From: Zoroaster sp. YZ-2022
Lineage: Eukaryota > Echinodermata > Asteroidea > Forcipulatida > Zoroasteridae
Length of the DNA: 64,000 nucleotides
Assembly: GCA_029582265.1 (NCBI GenBank)
Contig: CM055822.1
Coordinates: forward strand, 37,712,679 to 37,776,678
Reading direction: 5' to 3'
Position 1 is the first letter of the stretch. The number at the start of each line of letters is the position of its first letter. Position numbers and translations under genes: made by a program. Positions 1 to 12,984 of the stretch are shown in pieces. The notes below the pieces were generated by a model, which was not told where the DNA came from, made no database searches, and saw only the letters and a list, made by a program, of their open reading frames with translations.

Positions 1-90
1 TACAAAATTCTTGCCAAGCTAACGTTATACATGTACATGTACGTCCCAAAGATTACACTGAAATGTTCCCATAAAAATTTACAGACGTAT

Positions 91-670
91 GAATGACGTC
101 ATTGGTTTTAGAAACTGAGTCACATTTCGAGCTTTCATATGGTGTATATTTTGTATTTTATGTGAACATGATGCGAAGTGATGTTGAGTTTAGGTCGAGT
201 TGTCACAAGACTCGCGTTATGGGTTGTGGTGTAGCTCACTGGTCCGTGTCGAGTTGTCACAAGGCTCGACATGTTTTCATCCCCAGCGTCACATTAAACT
301 GTGAATAAAATGATATTTATACACTGACATACATGTACATGTAATATTGACGTCATTTGTTTTAGAAACTAAGTCACATTACGGACTTTCATACATGTAC
401 ATGTATGTTGGATATGAAAATGCTAGGTCGAATTTTGCATACAATGTACATGTACATGTAGGTCGAGTTGTCACAAGGTTCGGGCACAGTCGTGGATCCT
501 AGTTGTTCGTGTTGAGTCGTCACAAGGGTCGAGACGTCCTACCCTCCGCAGCGTCACACTAAAATGTGAATAACATGATATTTACTGATGTTATGGTGAC
601 GTAGTCTGTTTTAGACACTAATTCACATTACGGGCTTTCATATGGTGCATGTTTTGTATTAATGTAACGA
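91..670 (+). repeat. Direct tandem repeat, about 250-bp unit, 2.3 copies
   Basis: Units start near 91, 346 and 595, each with TGACGTCATTGGTTTTAGAA, then CACATT(T/A)CG(A/G)..CTTTCATA. Units 1 and 2 also share GGTCGAGTTGTCACAAG twice, CAGCGTCACA, and GTGAATAAAATGATATTTA. Contained ACATGTACATGT insertions differ between units. Confidence 0.75.
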
Positions 671-1040
671 TGCTCAGTATGACGTCATCCATCAACAACT
701 TTCACGTGTTAAACTTGTGCGGTTTTGGCAGAAACAAGAAGAAAAATGATCGAACGAAAACAATAGAGTTTTGGCGACCAGGCCGAAACCCTATTAATAC
801 ACATGTGTTAGCCATCAAACCATCAATGGTGTCTTTTTTGACACCGTGCTTGCTAATTGGACACCCTGAATAATTATGTATGTAATACACAGGCAACAGT
901 ATTATTGTACAATGTTTTAAGTAATTTTATTTTGACGTGGATACCCTGTTTTAAAAAAACAAAATTACTAAATGGGATGCCATACGTACATATAGATGTA
1001 TGTATAAATTCCAAATTTAGGCCAACATGCGCTCGCGGTG

Positions 1041-1200
1041 TATTATTTTCAGACACTGAATGAGTTCATCTAAAAATATGACACCGATTCCATGCCCTGT
1101 CAAAAGTCTGCTGAGATTGTGACGATATTGTCCCTTTAAATTAGGCCTGGAATTTCAAAGAAGCCACTGATGGCCCGAATTGCCCTGGTCTTGGCCATGG
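1041..1200 (+). mobile_element. MITE family G fragment
   Basis: It contains GGTGTATTATTTTCAGACAC, CACCGATTCCATGCCCTGTC and AGTCTGCTGAGATTGTGACG, and ends near GTCCCTTTAAATTAGGCCTGG. It matches 5160-5340 over about 150 bp and the right half of the full copy at 22081-22296. Confidence 0.55.
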
Positions 1201-2159
1201 TGCCCCTTCAAAATGTTCCCAGAGATTCTGATATTTCTACTGGAAGTGCCATTTACTGAGGAATGCACAAATGACATTCCAGGCTTGCCAATTAATGTAA
1301 ATTAGGAACTTTAAATAATAATCAATGACTATCAAAGCAGTGGCAAACATGTATTGTTCTGGACAGCCAAAACGACCTTCAAAACAATTTATTTTAGCAT
1401 GTATGCACCTGACACTTTGAAGTCTTTGATATTACTGAATAGTCTATTGAACAACAATGACAATGCATTGCAAACCTACAGTGTACAGGTGTCATTGTAC
1501 AAACACTGTACAGTCTAGCCTTGAACAGGGCTGTTTACTTGCCATCTTGTGGGTTGAACAGTTCCCATACCGATTTCTTGGCTCAGAAATTCAGCTATAC
1601 TGTACTATTTTGCGATGAGCAATATCAGCAGACCTGTGGGTACAGCCCAGTTGCGAGTTGCAACCTTGTGAACATTTGTAGTAAAGAACAGCCTTATAAA
1701 AATATAAGCTAAATGTTTTCCCCACCAAAAAAAATTATTATTCTGTACTACACTATATGAACTTGTATTTGAACATTCTTGTTATTTTGTGGGTAGTATA
1801 AATTATAATGTTGTCCAAATCACAGACCCAGTAGCAATTACAAAGTTACCGAAATTGTATTTTACAACCTTTCATTGACATACAATGTATTGCTACACAA
1901 AGTTATGCAGTTGCGGGTAACCAATACCATTAACCAATGAGGATATACACCTTCCATTGGCCAAGTTTGAATCTTAGCTGGAAATGGAAAGAATGATCAA
2001 GGCATGTTGCCAAGCCGTAGCTGGCGACAGCTGGTCACTGGGTACTGCAGGATCTTGTAAACCATGTACACGTATAACTTGTAGTCTGTGCGCCTTGACC
2101 AAGGATAACAGTATACTGTACACATATGTACACATGTGTTGTGTAATGCACATAAAAAA

Positions 2160-2237
2160 GAATGCGCCTTGAGCACCACTTAGTTGGTGGATACGTGCGC
2201 TATATAAGTCCACACATTATTATTATTATTATTATAC
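2160..2237 (+). mobile_element. SINE 3'-end fragment
   Basis: It contains GCGCCTTGAGCACCACTTAG, then GTGGATACGTGCGCTATATAAG and CCACACATTATTATT, the same tail as the SINE at 46147-46512. It is truncated at its 5' side; the tRNA-like head and core are absent. Confidence 0.75.
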
Positions 2238-2390
2238 ATGTACATGTATACTGTTCTGTACTGGACTTGTCTATTTATTCCACCATAGCCCAAAATTATT
2301 TAATTTTAAATACATTCTACATGTAGATTTATAATAACGTTTGTATTGTCTCCCCTGGGCACCAGTGTTTCACTGAAAGGTCTCCACAGG

Positions 2391-3756
2391 TTAAAGGTCC
2401 TAGGAAATAGAAATTTTTAACAGTGAAAACAATAAAGTATACCTATTGGAACATATATTTGTCATTTGTCTATTTTATCCCCGCCCCTTTGCACCATTAA
2501 AAAAATAAATTCTGAAATTAGGGGGGCGCCACGCTCCTCCCCTACCTCCTCATTATCATATTATAATCCGCAAATCCGTGACGTAGACCTAGGAAGGTCC
2601 AGCACTGCCTGCGATGAAGTTTCAGTCAAGTCGTACTCAAAACCACTGAAGTTGATGTGTCATATTAGATCTTCTTTTCAGCTAAATTTAGTAGATATCC
2701 CACATTTTTGGGAAATGCCTTGTAGGTGTGTTGTTGCTGGGTGTAGCAACACCACAAAGGAAGGTGTCAGCCTTCACCGATTTCCACCAGACCCTAAATA
2801 CAGGCGAATTTGGACGGCGAGTGTGAAGCTGACCAGGGCGAAATGGTCAGGACCAAGCGGAGCACTCTATGATATGTAGCGCTCACTTTGAGCCAACATA
2901 CTTTGACCGGGGCTCCAGAGCCAGTTTGGCATGAGATTTAAAGCCATGCTGCGCCTGATGCAGTACCAACAATATTTCCCTTAAGTCAGAAGGCCAAGAA
3001 ACGTCCAGAAAAGAAAAGAGTAGCTTTCTTGAAGCGAGAAAGTCTCAGGGTAAGTTGCTTTGTTTTCCGTGTAACTTACATGTGTATGTGCACCCACAAG
3101 CAATAGGCTTATTACTAACGTTAGAGGTCGATTGTTACACTTCGCACACCACATTAACGCTAAAAATGTCGTTTCATTGTGAAGTCACTGAAGATGTCAT
3201 TGTACAATTCTTTGACAATGTTAATTATGTGTGTGATTTTTGGATCTTGTTTCAAAATCATCGAGTGCAGAATTATGTTTTGAAACGGTCATAACGACGG
3301 CTTACACAATTCACCAATGACTCCTGGCCATGTGTATCCATGCCATTGATTCGACGGGGCCTTGCGCTTCGGTGCTATACGGTCATGTTTACTATGCAAC
3401 TTGCAAGTCGTGTGCACATACACTGTACATGTGTACGTTGCGCACAGTTTATGACCCTTTTTATAATCCCACGGTTTAACCATGGAGCAACTAAACACAA
3501 TGGCAACATTGGTGCCTAACATTGGAGCTTAGTTTATTCATGGTTTATTGCTCCTAGGTTCTACGTCACGAACAGCGCCACCGCGCGTTGGGCAGCATTT
3601 GAAATTAGATGAGGCAATTTTTGTAAAAATCAAATTAAAAATAATTAGCCCAATCCAGACATAAATTAAACGTAAAATCGTTTTTTATTCATATCAATTG
3701 ATAAAATAACAAAAGAAAATAAATAAGCACAATTTGACTCTTCCTAGGACCTTTAA
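2391..3756 (+). mobile_element. THAP-bearing terminal-inverted-repeat DNA transposon (non-autonomous)
   Basis: Both ends carry the 16-bp inverted repeat TTAAAGGTCCTAGGAA (2391-2406 and, reversed, 3741-3756). A second inverted repeat, GTGACGTAGACCTAGG, lies at 2578-2593 and reversed at 3553-3569; each copy is exactly 187 bp from its own end. The arms flank a THAP-domain exon (2715-3049). THAP DNA-binding domains are the N-terminal module of P-superfamily transposases, and Drosophila P also has internal inverted repeats. If TTAA is the target duplication rather than part of the repeat, the ends would instead look piggyBac-like. No further transposase is visible, so this is probably a deleted derivative. 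Confidence 0.7.
2715..3049 (+). pseudogene. THAP zinc-finger exon, frameshifted
   Basis: From ATG 2715 the frame encodes MPCRCVVAGCSNTTKEGVSL, then HRFPPDPKYRRIW and a basic stretch: the C2CH THAP module with its C-x4-C and H-x-F-P elements. The closing part (CSAHFEPTYFDRGS) lies one base out of frame after about 2875. A further shift is needed to reach the AVPTIFPL-like and lysine-rich segment that usually follows a THAP domain. The exon appears to end CTCAGG|GTAAGT at 3049. It lies inside the inverted-repeat element 2391-3756 and is probably a decayed transposase exon rather than a host gene. Confidence 0.65.
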
Positions 3757-3970
3757 ACAAAAAACAAAACATGTAAATGCCTACATGTACACACTTGCAT
3801 ACATACATGTAGCTGAATCATGGAGGAAGAAAGAGATTCCTCCATGGCTGAATTAACTGTTTGGTTTGCATAAATTTACATAGTATGTACACATACATGT
3901 ACCTGTCTACAAGTACAATTGTCCCCGAGACATTTAAGGCAAAGACTGCGGTTTGTCCACGTCCGGTCAC

Positions 3971-4044
3971 TCCCGGGAGCATTATTTCCCGGGAGCATTA
4001 TTTCCCGGGAGCATTATTTCCCGGGAGCATTATTTCCCGGGAAT
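3971..4044 (+). repeat. 17-bp tandem repeat with SmaI sites
   Basis: Four copies of TCCCGGGAGCATTATTT followed by a partial TCCCGGGAATA, giving five CCCGGG palindromes at regular 17-bp spacing. Confidence 0.9.
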
Positions 4045-5159
4045 ATGCACGGTCGTTTCACACTCACGATAAAATCCCGGGAAATGCGCTAACTGAATCG
4101 GCCTATGATTGATGCGGAAGTCCAATCTCTCGCTTCTCTTATCGGAAAAATTAAAATTGTGAGTTAACAGAATGTTAGCGAAGACACGTAATGCCACCCG
4201 CTTGGCATGGTACGCATGAGAAAAAGGGAGGCTGGTACCTAAACCATGCGGACATTATAAATACACGTAAATAAGACGGATGCTTTTAAAACATGTATAT
4301 ATGTAGCCTTATCTGCAACAATTATTTTATTCAAAACGATTTATTTGGTCACATTCTATAAAACTATATATCGTGTTATTTACAGATTTAGATAATTATA
4401 TTTTAAGAAGGAAAGTTTCAAAGTACTGAAATACAACATTAGATAATACTGCACGAATAACTTGGTGCGCTAATTGTGACCTCGCTGACCTTTCAAGACA
4501 TGTTGATTTGGCCGGGATTGTCTTGGTTCAAAACTGTGTTTGTATGTTTTTGATACACGATCCGACGGCGCTGCACGAACGCTACAATCACGAACCGCTA
4601 CCACACACACAAACCACTATCAAACATGTAGTCTTGGGAACTTTGTATAATCTCCCCCTGAAAACAAGGGGAAACCACTACACATGCGTCAATTAGAAAT
4701 GCTAGCATGGCCAACATTTTTGTTGCGCACGTACATAAACAACAACGGACTGTCATGTTCACTTATCGACAACTTCACGGTAGTCCGTTATTTAGCAATT
4801 TAGAAAAAAATGTATTCCTCAGACAAAAGTACATGTATTCATGCACTGTACATGTACATGTGATACATGGAGTTCTATGGTTTGATTACACAGTAACATG
4901 TACATGTACATGGAAATCTGAACAGTGATCACTATACACTGTACATACAGTGTATACATACATTTGTACATGTAGCTAGACAGAGATGCAATGTGCACAG
5001 TACATGATCTACGAAATAGTCCAGATGCATTACATACATTGTATGGTGCATAGACTGGGGCTTCTTCAGTTTTTCCCTGCATCTCTGGAACTCATTGTCT
5101 TACATGTACCCGATGAGGAGTTGAGGCGGAACCTTATCTACATCTGCTACTGTACATGA

Positions 5160-5340
5160 AGGCCAACATGTGCTCGCGGTGTATTATTTTGAGACACTGA
5201 GTTCATGAATCTAAAAATATGACACCGATTTCATGCCCTGTCCAAATTAAAGTCTGCTGAGATTGTGACGCTATTCTCCTTTTACAATAGGCCTGGAATA
5301 TCAAAAGAGGCCACTGATGGCCTGAATTGTCTTGCCTTAA
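5160..5340 (+). mobile_element. MITE family G fragment
   Basis: A near-duplicate of 1041-1200, starting GGCCAACATGTGCTCGCGGT and including ATGACACCGATTTCATGCCC and CCACTGATGGCCTGAATTG. Confidence 0.55.
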
Positions 5341-6739
5341 ATGAGGAGTTGAGGCATGTGCATTGAGACCCACTTTATATTTTGTTCCCTGGTGGCTTGA
5401 CCATGGGCCTTCATGGTTCATTCAGCATTATTTTTTTCTCTGTCTCAATGCGCGTGCATGTTATCAAGGGACCATTGCCTACAAGCTTTGCTTCATAAAT
5501 GGATCCCTCCGCAGTATCACTTTTGCTTTGTATCTATTCTTTAATTTTTTCAGTAATATCGTTTTCTTGTACTTGACTTTTCTTGATTGATATTGTCATT
5601 ACTGTTTTGATACTGTAGAAAATAAATGAACCTACATGCATGAGGCGGAACCTATTTATCTCAGTCATTACATATGTACAATGTACACACATCTCAAGAA
5701 ACACCTTTTTACACCTTGCATTCAATCAAATACGAGTATACTGTAACATGTACATGTACATAGTATGTAAAGTGACTCTTTCCTTGAGATGCTTAATTTC
5801 TGGAAATGAGTTTTACTCTTCTCATGTAATTTGTTGGTGTCCTTTTGGCACTTCTGGGCGGGGTCTGCTTTTGTCTTGGGTTAACTAGGACCCCTGGTTG
5901 TTTTGTTGAAGCCCTCTTTATATTTTTAATGCTTTCCTTTGTATTTTTAGTCTTTGTATTTTTATTTCACTCTTAAAATTGTGTTGTACACACACATTCA
6001 TCCATTATTTTGTCAAAAGTCCCTTACTGCCCCCTTGTATGTTTGTCTCTGGTCAGTAATTACAATGTATTACTTTTTTGCCTGTCACTAAGGTAAAGGT
6101 TCCTTTTGGTCCTTTTGTAATGTGTCTGGTATTTGTTTTTTAATTTTAGCCTTTTGAATTTTCCCGCATTTGAGTACATGGTAATTTTTGAAAGTGTGAG
6201 GAATGTTTTACATTTTAGCTTGTTTGTTTTAAAAGCACTACATACACATACATTGTACAGCTAGGTCGAAGCATTTATATGCATTGGGCACTGCTTTTTT
6301 TTCTTCTTTTTTTTTTACTCAAAAGCACTGGACAGAGCTCTTTTGATCGTTTTTTTTCCAGATTCTGTGCACCTAACAAATGCTCTGCATTATTATTATA
6401 ATCCAAAATTTAGAGCCATACATGTAACAAGATCCATGTATACATTGTGTATATTTTTTGTGAATTTCTTTTGTATTACATGTACATGTAGGTGATAGCT
6501 AAATGGTTCTGGTTTCATGCACTGAAAGGTCATGACAGGTCCACCTGCCAAGCAGTGACCCTTTGGCAGTGTATGTACAGTGTGTACATACATACGTACT
6601 GTACTTGTACATGTGTGTACACTCCATACTGTATACAATATTCTTAACAAATATGGTATGGCACTAGGGTACATGTACATTATGTACTTCATGTTGTATA
6701 CCATGTATACAGGTACATGTACATACATTTTGTAGTGAT
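5341..6739. other. No gene seen
   Basis: AT-rich DNA with T-runs (for example 6294-6316) and many ACATGT motifs. Only short frames made of the TACATGTA repeat are open, in all six frames. Confidence 0.6.
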
Positions 6740-6840
6740 GCAGGGGTCAAAATTAACTTGAATTTTATGGTAGCGAGCAGGACCAGCCGCAACTGAATTG
6801 TTCTAGTCTTCCTTAGTTTTGAGTAGCTCTTTAAAAAGTC
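6740..6840. mobile_element. Fragment of the CAGGGGTCAAA MITE
   Basis: CAGGGGTCAAAATTAACTTG, then TTTTATGGTAGC and CAGGACCAGC match the reversed right end of 41136-41498. The other end is missing. Confidence 0.5.
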
Positions 6841-7043
6841 ATTATTAACTACAATGCACACAGCGTGACTAATAAAACAAAACAATTATTGTTCATGTGT
6901 AACATTACACGTGCCTCAAATTTTTATTTGAATTGTAATGTGTTGCTTATTTTTGTACCCTAGCCCTGGGACTCTCAAAGCTATTGTAGTAGATAAGTGT
7001 TGTACTACAATGTACATGTACATGTACATCATGTACATGTACC

Positions 7044-7258
7044 CATAGCTGCCAACATTTCAAAATTCCAATTCGTAATGAAACCGACTAAGACAACAAT
7101 TCGTATTGAAACTAAAATGATGGTCAAGATGACAAACTGCAAATAAATCACACAAAAACAAACTACATATGTACGTAAATCAATTTGTACTTTCGTAATT
7201 CCTGAAAAAAAAAATCATAATAATTACGAATAATTACGAAAAATAGTTGGCAGCTATG
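7044..7258. mobile_element. Short MITE with CATAGCTGCCAAC ends
   Basis: The left end CATAGCTGCCAACATTTC and the right end GTTGGCAGCTATG are inverted. The interior is rich in TTCGTAAT / ATTACGAA. A 6-bp duplication TGTACC flanks it (7038-7043 and 7259-7264). Confidence 0.62.
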
Positions 7259-7264
7259 TGTACC

Positions 7265-8978
7265 TGTAGTCCTTCTGTTAATCCACTATCCCTAGGTAGT
7301 ACATGTATAGGGCTAGTGGTAAATGCAACCCTTGTGTTGACACATGTACATGTAATAATAATGTAACACTGGAAAAGAGGGGTGCTACACGATGAAGAAA
7401 ACACACTTATAAGAGAAGCTTCTTGGGCCGAACAAATATGACTAAATTTGAAAAAGATCCATTTCTATGGCAGCACAGTTATCAGCTCTTTCCAAGCTTA
7501 TAGAAGAGTTCGGAAAGTGGTGTTTAAATCATTAAAGAAGCAGAAAAAATGGAGAGGGATTTCACATGTTCATACATACATGTACATGTACATGTAGTTT
7601 TATTCTCTGGTTTTGATCATGATGCACATATGCACACATTACATGAAAAATCATCCTGAACAAAGAAAAGATGACCATGTAAATTTGTTCATGATCGCAA
7701 TAACAATGAAATATCGAACATTAACCTCAAATAAATTATGTAGCATATCCGGCCCAAAACTGGACGTTTAAATTGAACACATTCTAATGGAAAATTGATG
7801 CGGCTTTTGAAGCTGAAATTGATGTTAGTTGTAAAATATAATTTTTTTTGATAATTTCAAAAAATATGATTGTGACATCATCAATGATAAAATGATTGAA
7901 CCGGAAGTTCACACGAACGCTGTGTGTTTGTCCTGGCAACAAACACTTGAGCTTTCTGTATGACAAATTCTGGGGGCCATCCCTCCCTGGGATTTACAAT
8001 TACATGTACTGTACATGTACATGTACAGTAGGCCTGTGGTCGACAGGTACATGTGTACATTGTACATGTACATGTATGTATCCATGTACTGCCTTGGGCC
8101 ATGACCTCTGTGAGAAAAATTACATGTCGTCTCCGCGCATTTTTGTTTAATACAAAATACAAAATTTTGAGGTGTGTTACGCATGTACATTGTACATGTA
8201 CGTTGTACAAAAACAGTTAAACACCTTGAGTATTTGTCTCTCATGTACACTTAACTTTTATAAATACATTACACTATACATGTAGTTTGCATACATGTAC
8301 AAGATCCATCAAAAAAGCAATGAATGGAAAAAACAAAAACTATTGTGGAAGTTCGTAAATTGCGTCCTGAACATTTGTTCATGGTACATACATGGTACAT
8401 ACATGTATACAGAACATGCCCAAAGTTACATGTAGTTGTGTCCTGCAGTTTGCAAAAAGCTGTGTTACACAATGTACACAGCATGACCACTGAAGAGTTC
8501 TAGTGTGTACATGTACATGTAATGTACATGTACATATGTACATGATTTGTATCTAGAGTGGAATTCCCCAGGTTCCCCTTTACACAGTCCAGGAATGCAC
8601 TATATGACATTTTAACAACTCTGTCCATCTGATGTCCAAGCACACTGTACAATGTGTAATTACCACATGCAGGGATGGCCATGTTTGTATACAGTATGTA
8701 CTAGTGTAAGGAACCCATCATTACAGGAACCCAGGATTTGGCATTCAGGTACATTACAAATACATACATGTACATTACATGTAAGTCAAGTGTTCAAATT
8801 TTTCTTTGCAGTTAAGTGCTTCTCCGACCAATGATGTACTGAATTTGTTGAAACTCCTTCATGCCGCACACATACATGTACACATACAGTACAGTCCAGA
8901 AGTACACAGTATGTAAATAGCTAAATAAATACAAGAAAATAACAAACAGAATAAACTTTAAAATACACAGATGCACAA
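7265..8978. other. No gene seen; dense ACATGT clusters
   Basis: Open frames here translate the palindromic repeat (Cys/Thr/Met/Tyr/Val-rich) and are not genes. There is no splice-consistent coding block. Confidence 0.6.
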
Positions 8979-9232
8979 TTTAACCAGTTCACGTCGGAGG
9001 CCGTGTATACACGTAATTTTTTTTGGCACCGCAGATCGGAGAGCGTCTAAACACGCCGTAGGAAACTCCGGAATATTTGTATGCATGCTCGGTTGAGCCA
9101 CACGTGTACGGTGACATGCTCGGAAGACGTGGCCACGCGCTGTGGAAGCTTCCATTAACGTGTGTGTGGAAAAAATAAACCCGCCACAGGGGCCCAGAAA
9201 AACTTTTTTATTCCCGACGCGAACTGGTTAAA
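8979..9232. mobile_element. Short MITE with TTTAACCAGTTC ends
   Basis: Inverted ends TTTAACCAGTTCACGTCGG (8979-8997) and, reversed, TTTAACCAGTTCGCGTCGG (9214-9232) enclose 216 bp of GC-richer DNA than the surroundings. There is no coding content and no clear target duplication. Confidence 0.6.
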
Positions 9233-11358
9233 CAACAAGCTTGAGGATTACCAAAAGGAAACTCATGTACTGTACATGCACATGTATGGCTGTCAAATTA
9301 TCATTGCCTGTAAAGACCGAAGAAGACAGATTGTACGGACCAGATTCAGATGGTTTGAATGGTAAATGAATCCTTCATACGTACACATGTACATGTACGT
9401 TTACTCATAGCCCAGATTGGACTTTCACCTTCGTGTACTACAGCACTTGACACCCAGGATTGGAAAAAATTAAATTTGCTAATTTACAGAATTATTTTTT
9501 TGTAAACTGCTTAATGCTTAAATGAGGGTGTGAAGCTGCTGAAACTCAGCAGTAGAATCCCGTAACCATGTACATGTGGTTCTCCCCACATACATACTAG
9601 CGTATTGGCCTAATACGCAAAGATTTTTGGCCGACACGCTGCCAAATTGCCGAGCACATTTTTTCCACCCAATACGCTCTAGATATTCTTTTAGTACCTT
9701 TATTGTTCATAGTAAAAAGAGTGGTCCGGGGAATAATAAGTTATAATCCAACTTTTGTGTGCACTCGATCCTCCACCGAACACACTGTTTACATGTCGGC
9801 ATGTTTAATGTAACATGAATGCAGCATGCAGGCGCCAAATAGCGATTCGCTGATTCCCTTTCCCAGACCCAATAGACAGGTGCTTCTTTTCCAAAGACAG
9901 GCAACAGTGAAACCACAGTGAAACATCGACCCCCAAAATCATGAATATGCAACATAATGAACATATTCACGATCGAACAGCCAATGAGAAAAATAATAAA
10001 ATAGCAACTATGCAAATCTATCCAATCACAACACGATGAAATGGGATCCTGAATTACAACCTTGTACACAATGCACACAGTCTGCAGCTCAAAGCATGCA
10101 ACTCAAAAAATACATAAATTACATTTGTACAGTACAAAAGCAGTTCATAGGGGCACATGCACCACATGATTCGAAAGCTTTTTAAGCATACGTATGTACT
10201 GTACATGTAGTGCGGGGCACACACTGCGGAAGCTTTGTATTTTTGTGAACAACGAATAACGTCTAAAGAGTGGTCCCTACAGTGTACATGAGCATAAACA
10301 CTGCTTACAATTTGGTGATTTTTTGTTTCGTCTTAAGGACTGATTGATTTGAAATAAAAGGGGTGACCGTTAACATACTGGCATTACTCTTAATGACGAC
10401 TTGAATACAACTCGATTGCGTTCATTTTATTACGTTTAGTTGGCCTTCCCTCTGTCGATATGGGATGAACATAAACGTGCTCGTGAATTAGCATACATGC
10501 GCTAATTGTGCTGTCCAGTTTCCCACGCTGCCAAAGCAATAACAAACTTGTGATGACCATTGGATTTTCACTTACAAATTCTATTATTTCGAGTACAATT
10601 TTGCAAGAAATAAAGAGGAAATAATAACAGGCATTCAAGAACTCAATGTATGTATTTGTCTATGTCTGAAGCTTACAAGTACATGTAGGCCAAAAATTAC
10701 TTTCAAAGTTCATGTTTATGTTTTCGTATATAAACTGCGGGAAAACTTTTTGCCAACTATTTGCGAATATATTCGAATATTCGCGAATAGTTGCCACGCG
10801 ATTAATCAAATTATATAGTAATTTTCACTATTCGTCCAGGCACTAAACCGCTCGACCTTGGCACTCCACATGACATCTTATTAGCATTGGAGCTTTCTCT
10901 ACCCATTCATCGTTTCAAACACCGATTTTGATTGACCAATTTTGTAATACATTTGTGCGCCTGCGATATCACTTTTTGACCAACTATTGCATAGAGACAA
11001 ACATAAAGAGTCTTTCGAAATGGTGACATTCCCAACGGCCGCTGTTGGCCAATCACGATCATGCACAATCACTGTGAGGGCACTCAATATTTTATTTCCC
11101 ACATATGGCGAACATAAAACTTGTGCCACGTGATACAACAAAGCACGCATGATACGATGTCCAGAGACAAAAAGTGTACTAAACATTGTATTATAATCAG
11201 TGCACATAAAAATAAATACATGTAAATAAATCCCAATGTACTTTTATTGAATGCCATGTAGGCCTCACCATTACAAAATAATGTATCGAGCCATTCCACC
11301 ATTTTTGCCAGCCCATTCTACCAATTAAAACCCTCCTAGTCCTACTATAGCTGAACTT
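9233..11358. other. No gene seen
   Basis: Several inverted CCAAT-like ATTGGCTG sites near 9960-9990, but no coding exon could be supported. The minus-strand frame at 9707-10078 has one hydrophobic run and no family match. Confidence 0.5.
10751..10797. repeat. Imperfect palindrome
   Basis: TTGCCAACTATTTGCGAATA faces TATTCGCGAATAGTTGCCA across a short AT spacer. The arms resemble the ends of the MITE at 7044-7258, so this may be two fused ends. Confidence 0.6.
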
Positions 11359-11833
11359 GGAAAGAATGTCGTATCCGACCACTACTTTTTAAGTGTTTTT
11401 GGGAATTTTTTTTTGCAACCACTAACCAATTAAAACATACATATGTATTCTATTGTTTTTTGGGGTACAGAAAGCAAAAACTATCTTTAAAATCCACTTT
11501 TATGATGGTTTTTCCCTACGAACAAAATCCTCCCCTTCAGAAAATAGGATGCTACTATATACATGTAGTTGCCACTGCGCATGTACAATGACCGTGTTAG
11601 TCACTAATGGTGAGTTGACAAGATCTGACTGATGACATGACTGAGGAAGTCATCGTTTACCAAAAATGCCCGAGTTTTCATGAAATAAATATCCAGGAAT
11701 AATTTGAAGTGTATGTCCATCATCATCCATATGTTCTCTACATGTACCTTACTTATTTATACTAGGTAGGTAAAATTACATTATTGGTTATAATGAATGA
11801 GAAAAAGTGGCGGTCGGGTAAGACATTCTACCC
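11359..11833 (+). mobile_element. MITE family M8, copy 1 (8-bp target duplication CTGAACTT)
   Basis: Inverted ends GGAAAGAATGTCGTATCCGA (left) and, reversed, GGGTAGAATGTCTTACCCGA (right). The flanking 8-bp duplication CTGAACTT is perfect at 11351-11358 and 11834-11841. The interior includes GGGGTACAGAAAGC and a run matching the other three copies. The duplication length suggests a hAT- or P-type transposase. It has no coding capacity. Confidence 0.82.
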
Positions 11834-11941
11834 CTGAACTTTTGTGGCAAGTAGCCATTTTGGTCAAAAGAACCCCCAGCTGGTTTTGACTGTCAGTTTG
11901 ACCACCGTCAACATCATAAATTGAACATTCTTAGAGATCTG

Positions 11942-12404
11942 GGGTAGAATGTCATATCCGACAGCCATTTTTTCTCATTCAATATAACCAATAATTATCT
12001 TACCTACCCAGTAAGGTGGAGAACATATAATGGATGATGATGGACTTATACGTCAAATTATTCCAGGATATTTATTTCATGAAAAATCAGGCATTTTTGG
12101 TAGGCCTATACGATGACTTCCTCAGTCATGTCAGTTTGATCTTGTGAACTCTCCGGTTAGTGACAAACAGGGTTATTGTACATGCGCAGTGGCAACTATA
12201 ATAGGATCCTTCTATTTTCTGAAGGGGAGGATTTTTTTAGAAGGGAAATAAAGTCCGAAAATCATCATATAAGTGTATTTTAAAGATAATTTTCATTTTC
12301 TGTACCCCCAAAAATCGATAGAATAATTTTTTAACTGGTTAGTGGTTGCAAAAAAATTCCAAGAAAACCCTTAAAAAGTGGCGGTCGGATACGACATTCT
12401 TTCC
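11942..12404 (-). mobile_element. MITE family M8, copy 2 (8-bp target duplication GAGATCTG)
   Basis: The same family in the opposite orientation, 108 bp from copy 1. It begins GGGTAGAATGTCATATCCGA and ends GTCGGATACGACATTCTTTCC on the plus strand. The perfect 8-bp duplication GAGATCTG lies at 11934-11941 and 12405-12412. Copies 1 and 2 together form an inverted repeat of about 1 kb. Confidence 0.82.
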
Positions 12405-12984
12405 GAGATCTGAGGGAGTAATGTTATCGTTGTCGTTATAAATTCATAATTGCGACACAATGACTAGGTATGTGGCAATCCCATGCATTGCCGCTAACCT
12501 TTTTGGCCGCGGCCTCAATCTCGGGTTCAATCGCTGTGGCAAAGACACCGTGGAGCTAGCGCTTTGTTATGTTTCGCTGAGGGCGTTCTTTTTGGCATAC
12601 GTAGCTCTTTTTTCAAAGACGTAGATCACATATTCTCCTTCAACCTCGTTCTCGAATTTTCTGAATATGGCAATTAGAAGTTTCCAAAATAATTCTCGAA
12701 ATTGGGGTTTGTTCTTGCTCATCAAAACCATTGACAGTTTACCCAAAGGTGAGTAAAATACCTTATCAAACCACAATAATAATTTTTCTATACACTTTGT
12801 TTTCTACCTCTTGGCCAATTTTGACGGCGATTGGATGATTCGCAGTTATGTTTTTTTGGATTCGCAGACATCGATGTCAACCAAAGATTGTATTGCGCCG
12901 CGTTCAGCGCGCTACCATCTTTGATGTCAACAAAGCGAATGTTCAATCGGCGGAATTTTCAGTCCGATAAATCGTCCGTCATTA

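Noticed and set aside
7909..8250. Minus-strand frames rich in Cys, Thr, Met and Tyr
   Set aside because: They translate the palindromic ACATGTAC repeat, which is open in most frames; no domain, splice sites or conserved pattern.
9707..10078. Minus-strand 123-codon frame with a hydrophobic run, considered as the next MARVEL exon
   Set aside because: No splice acceptor of the right phase and no MARVEL-type charged or glycine pattern around the helix.
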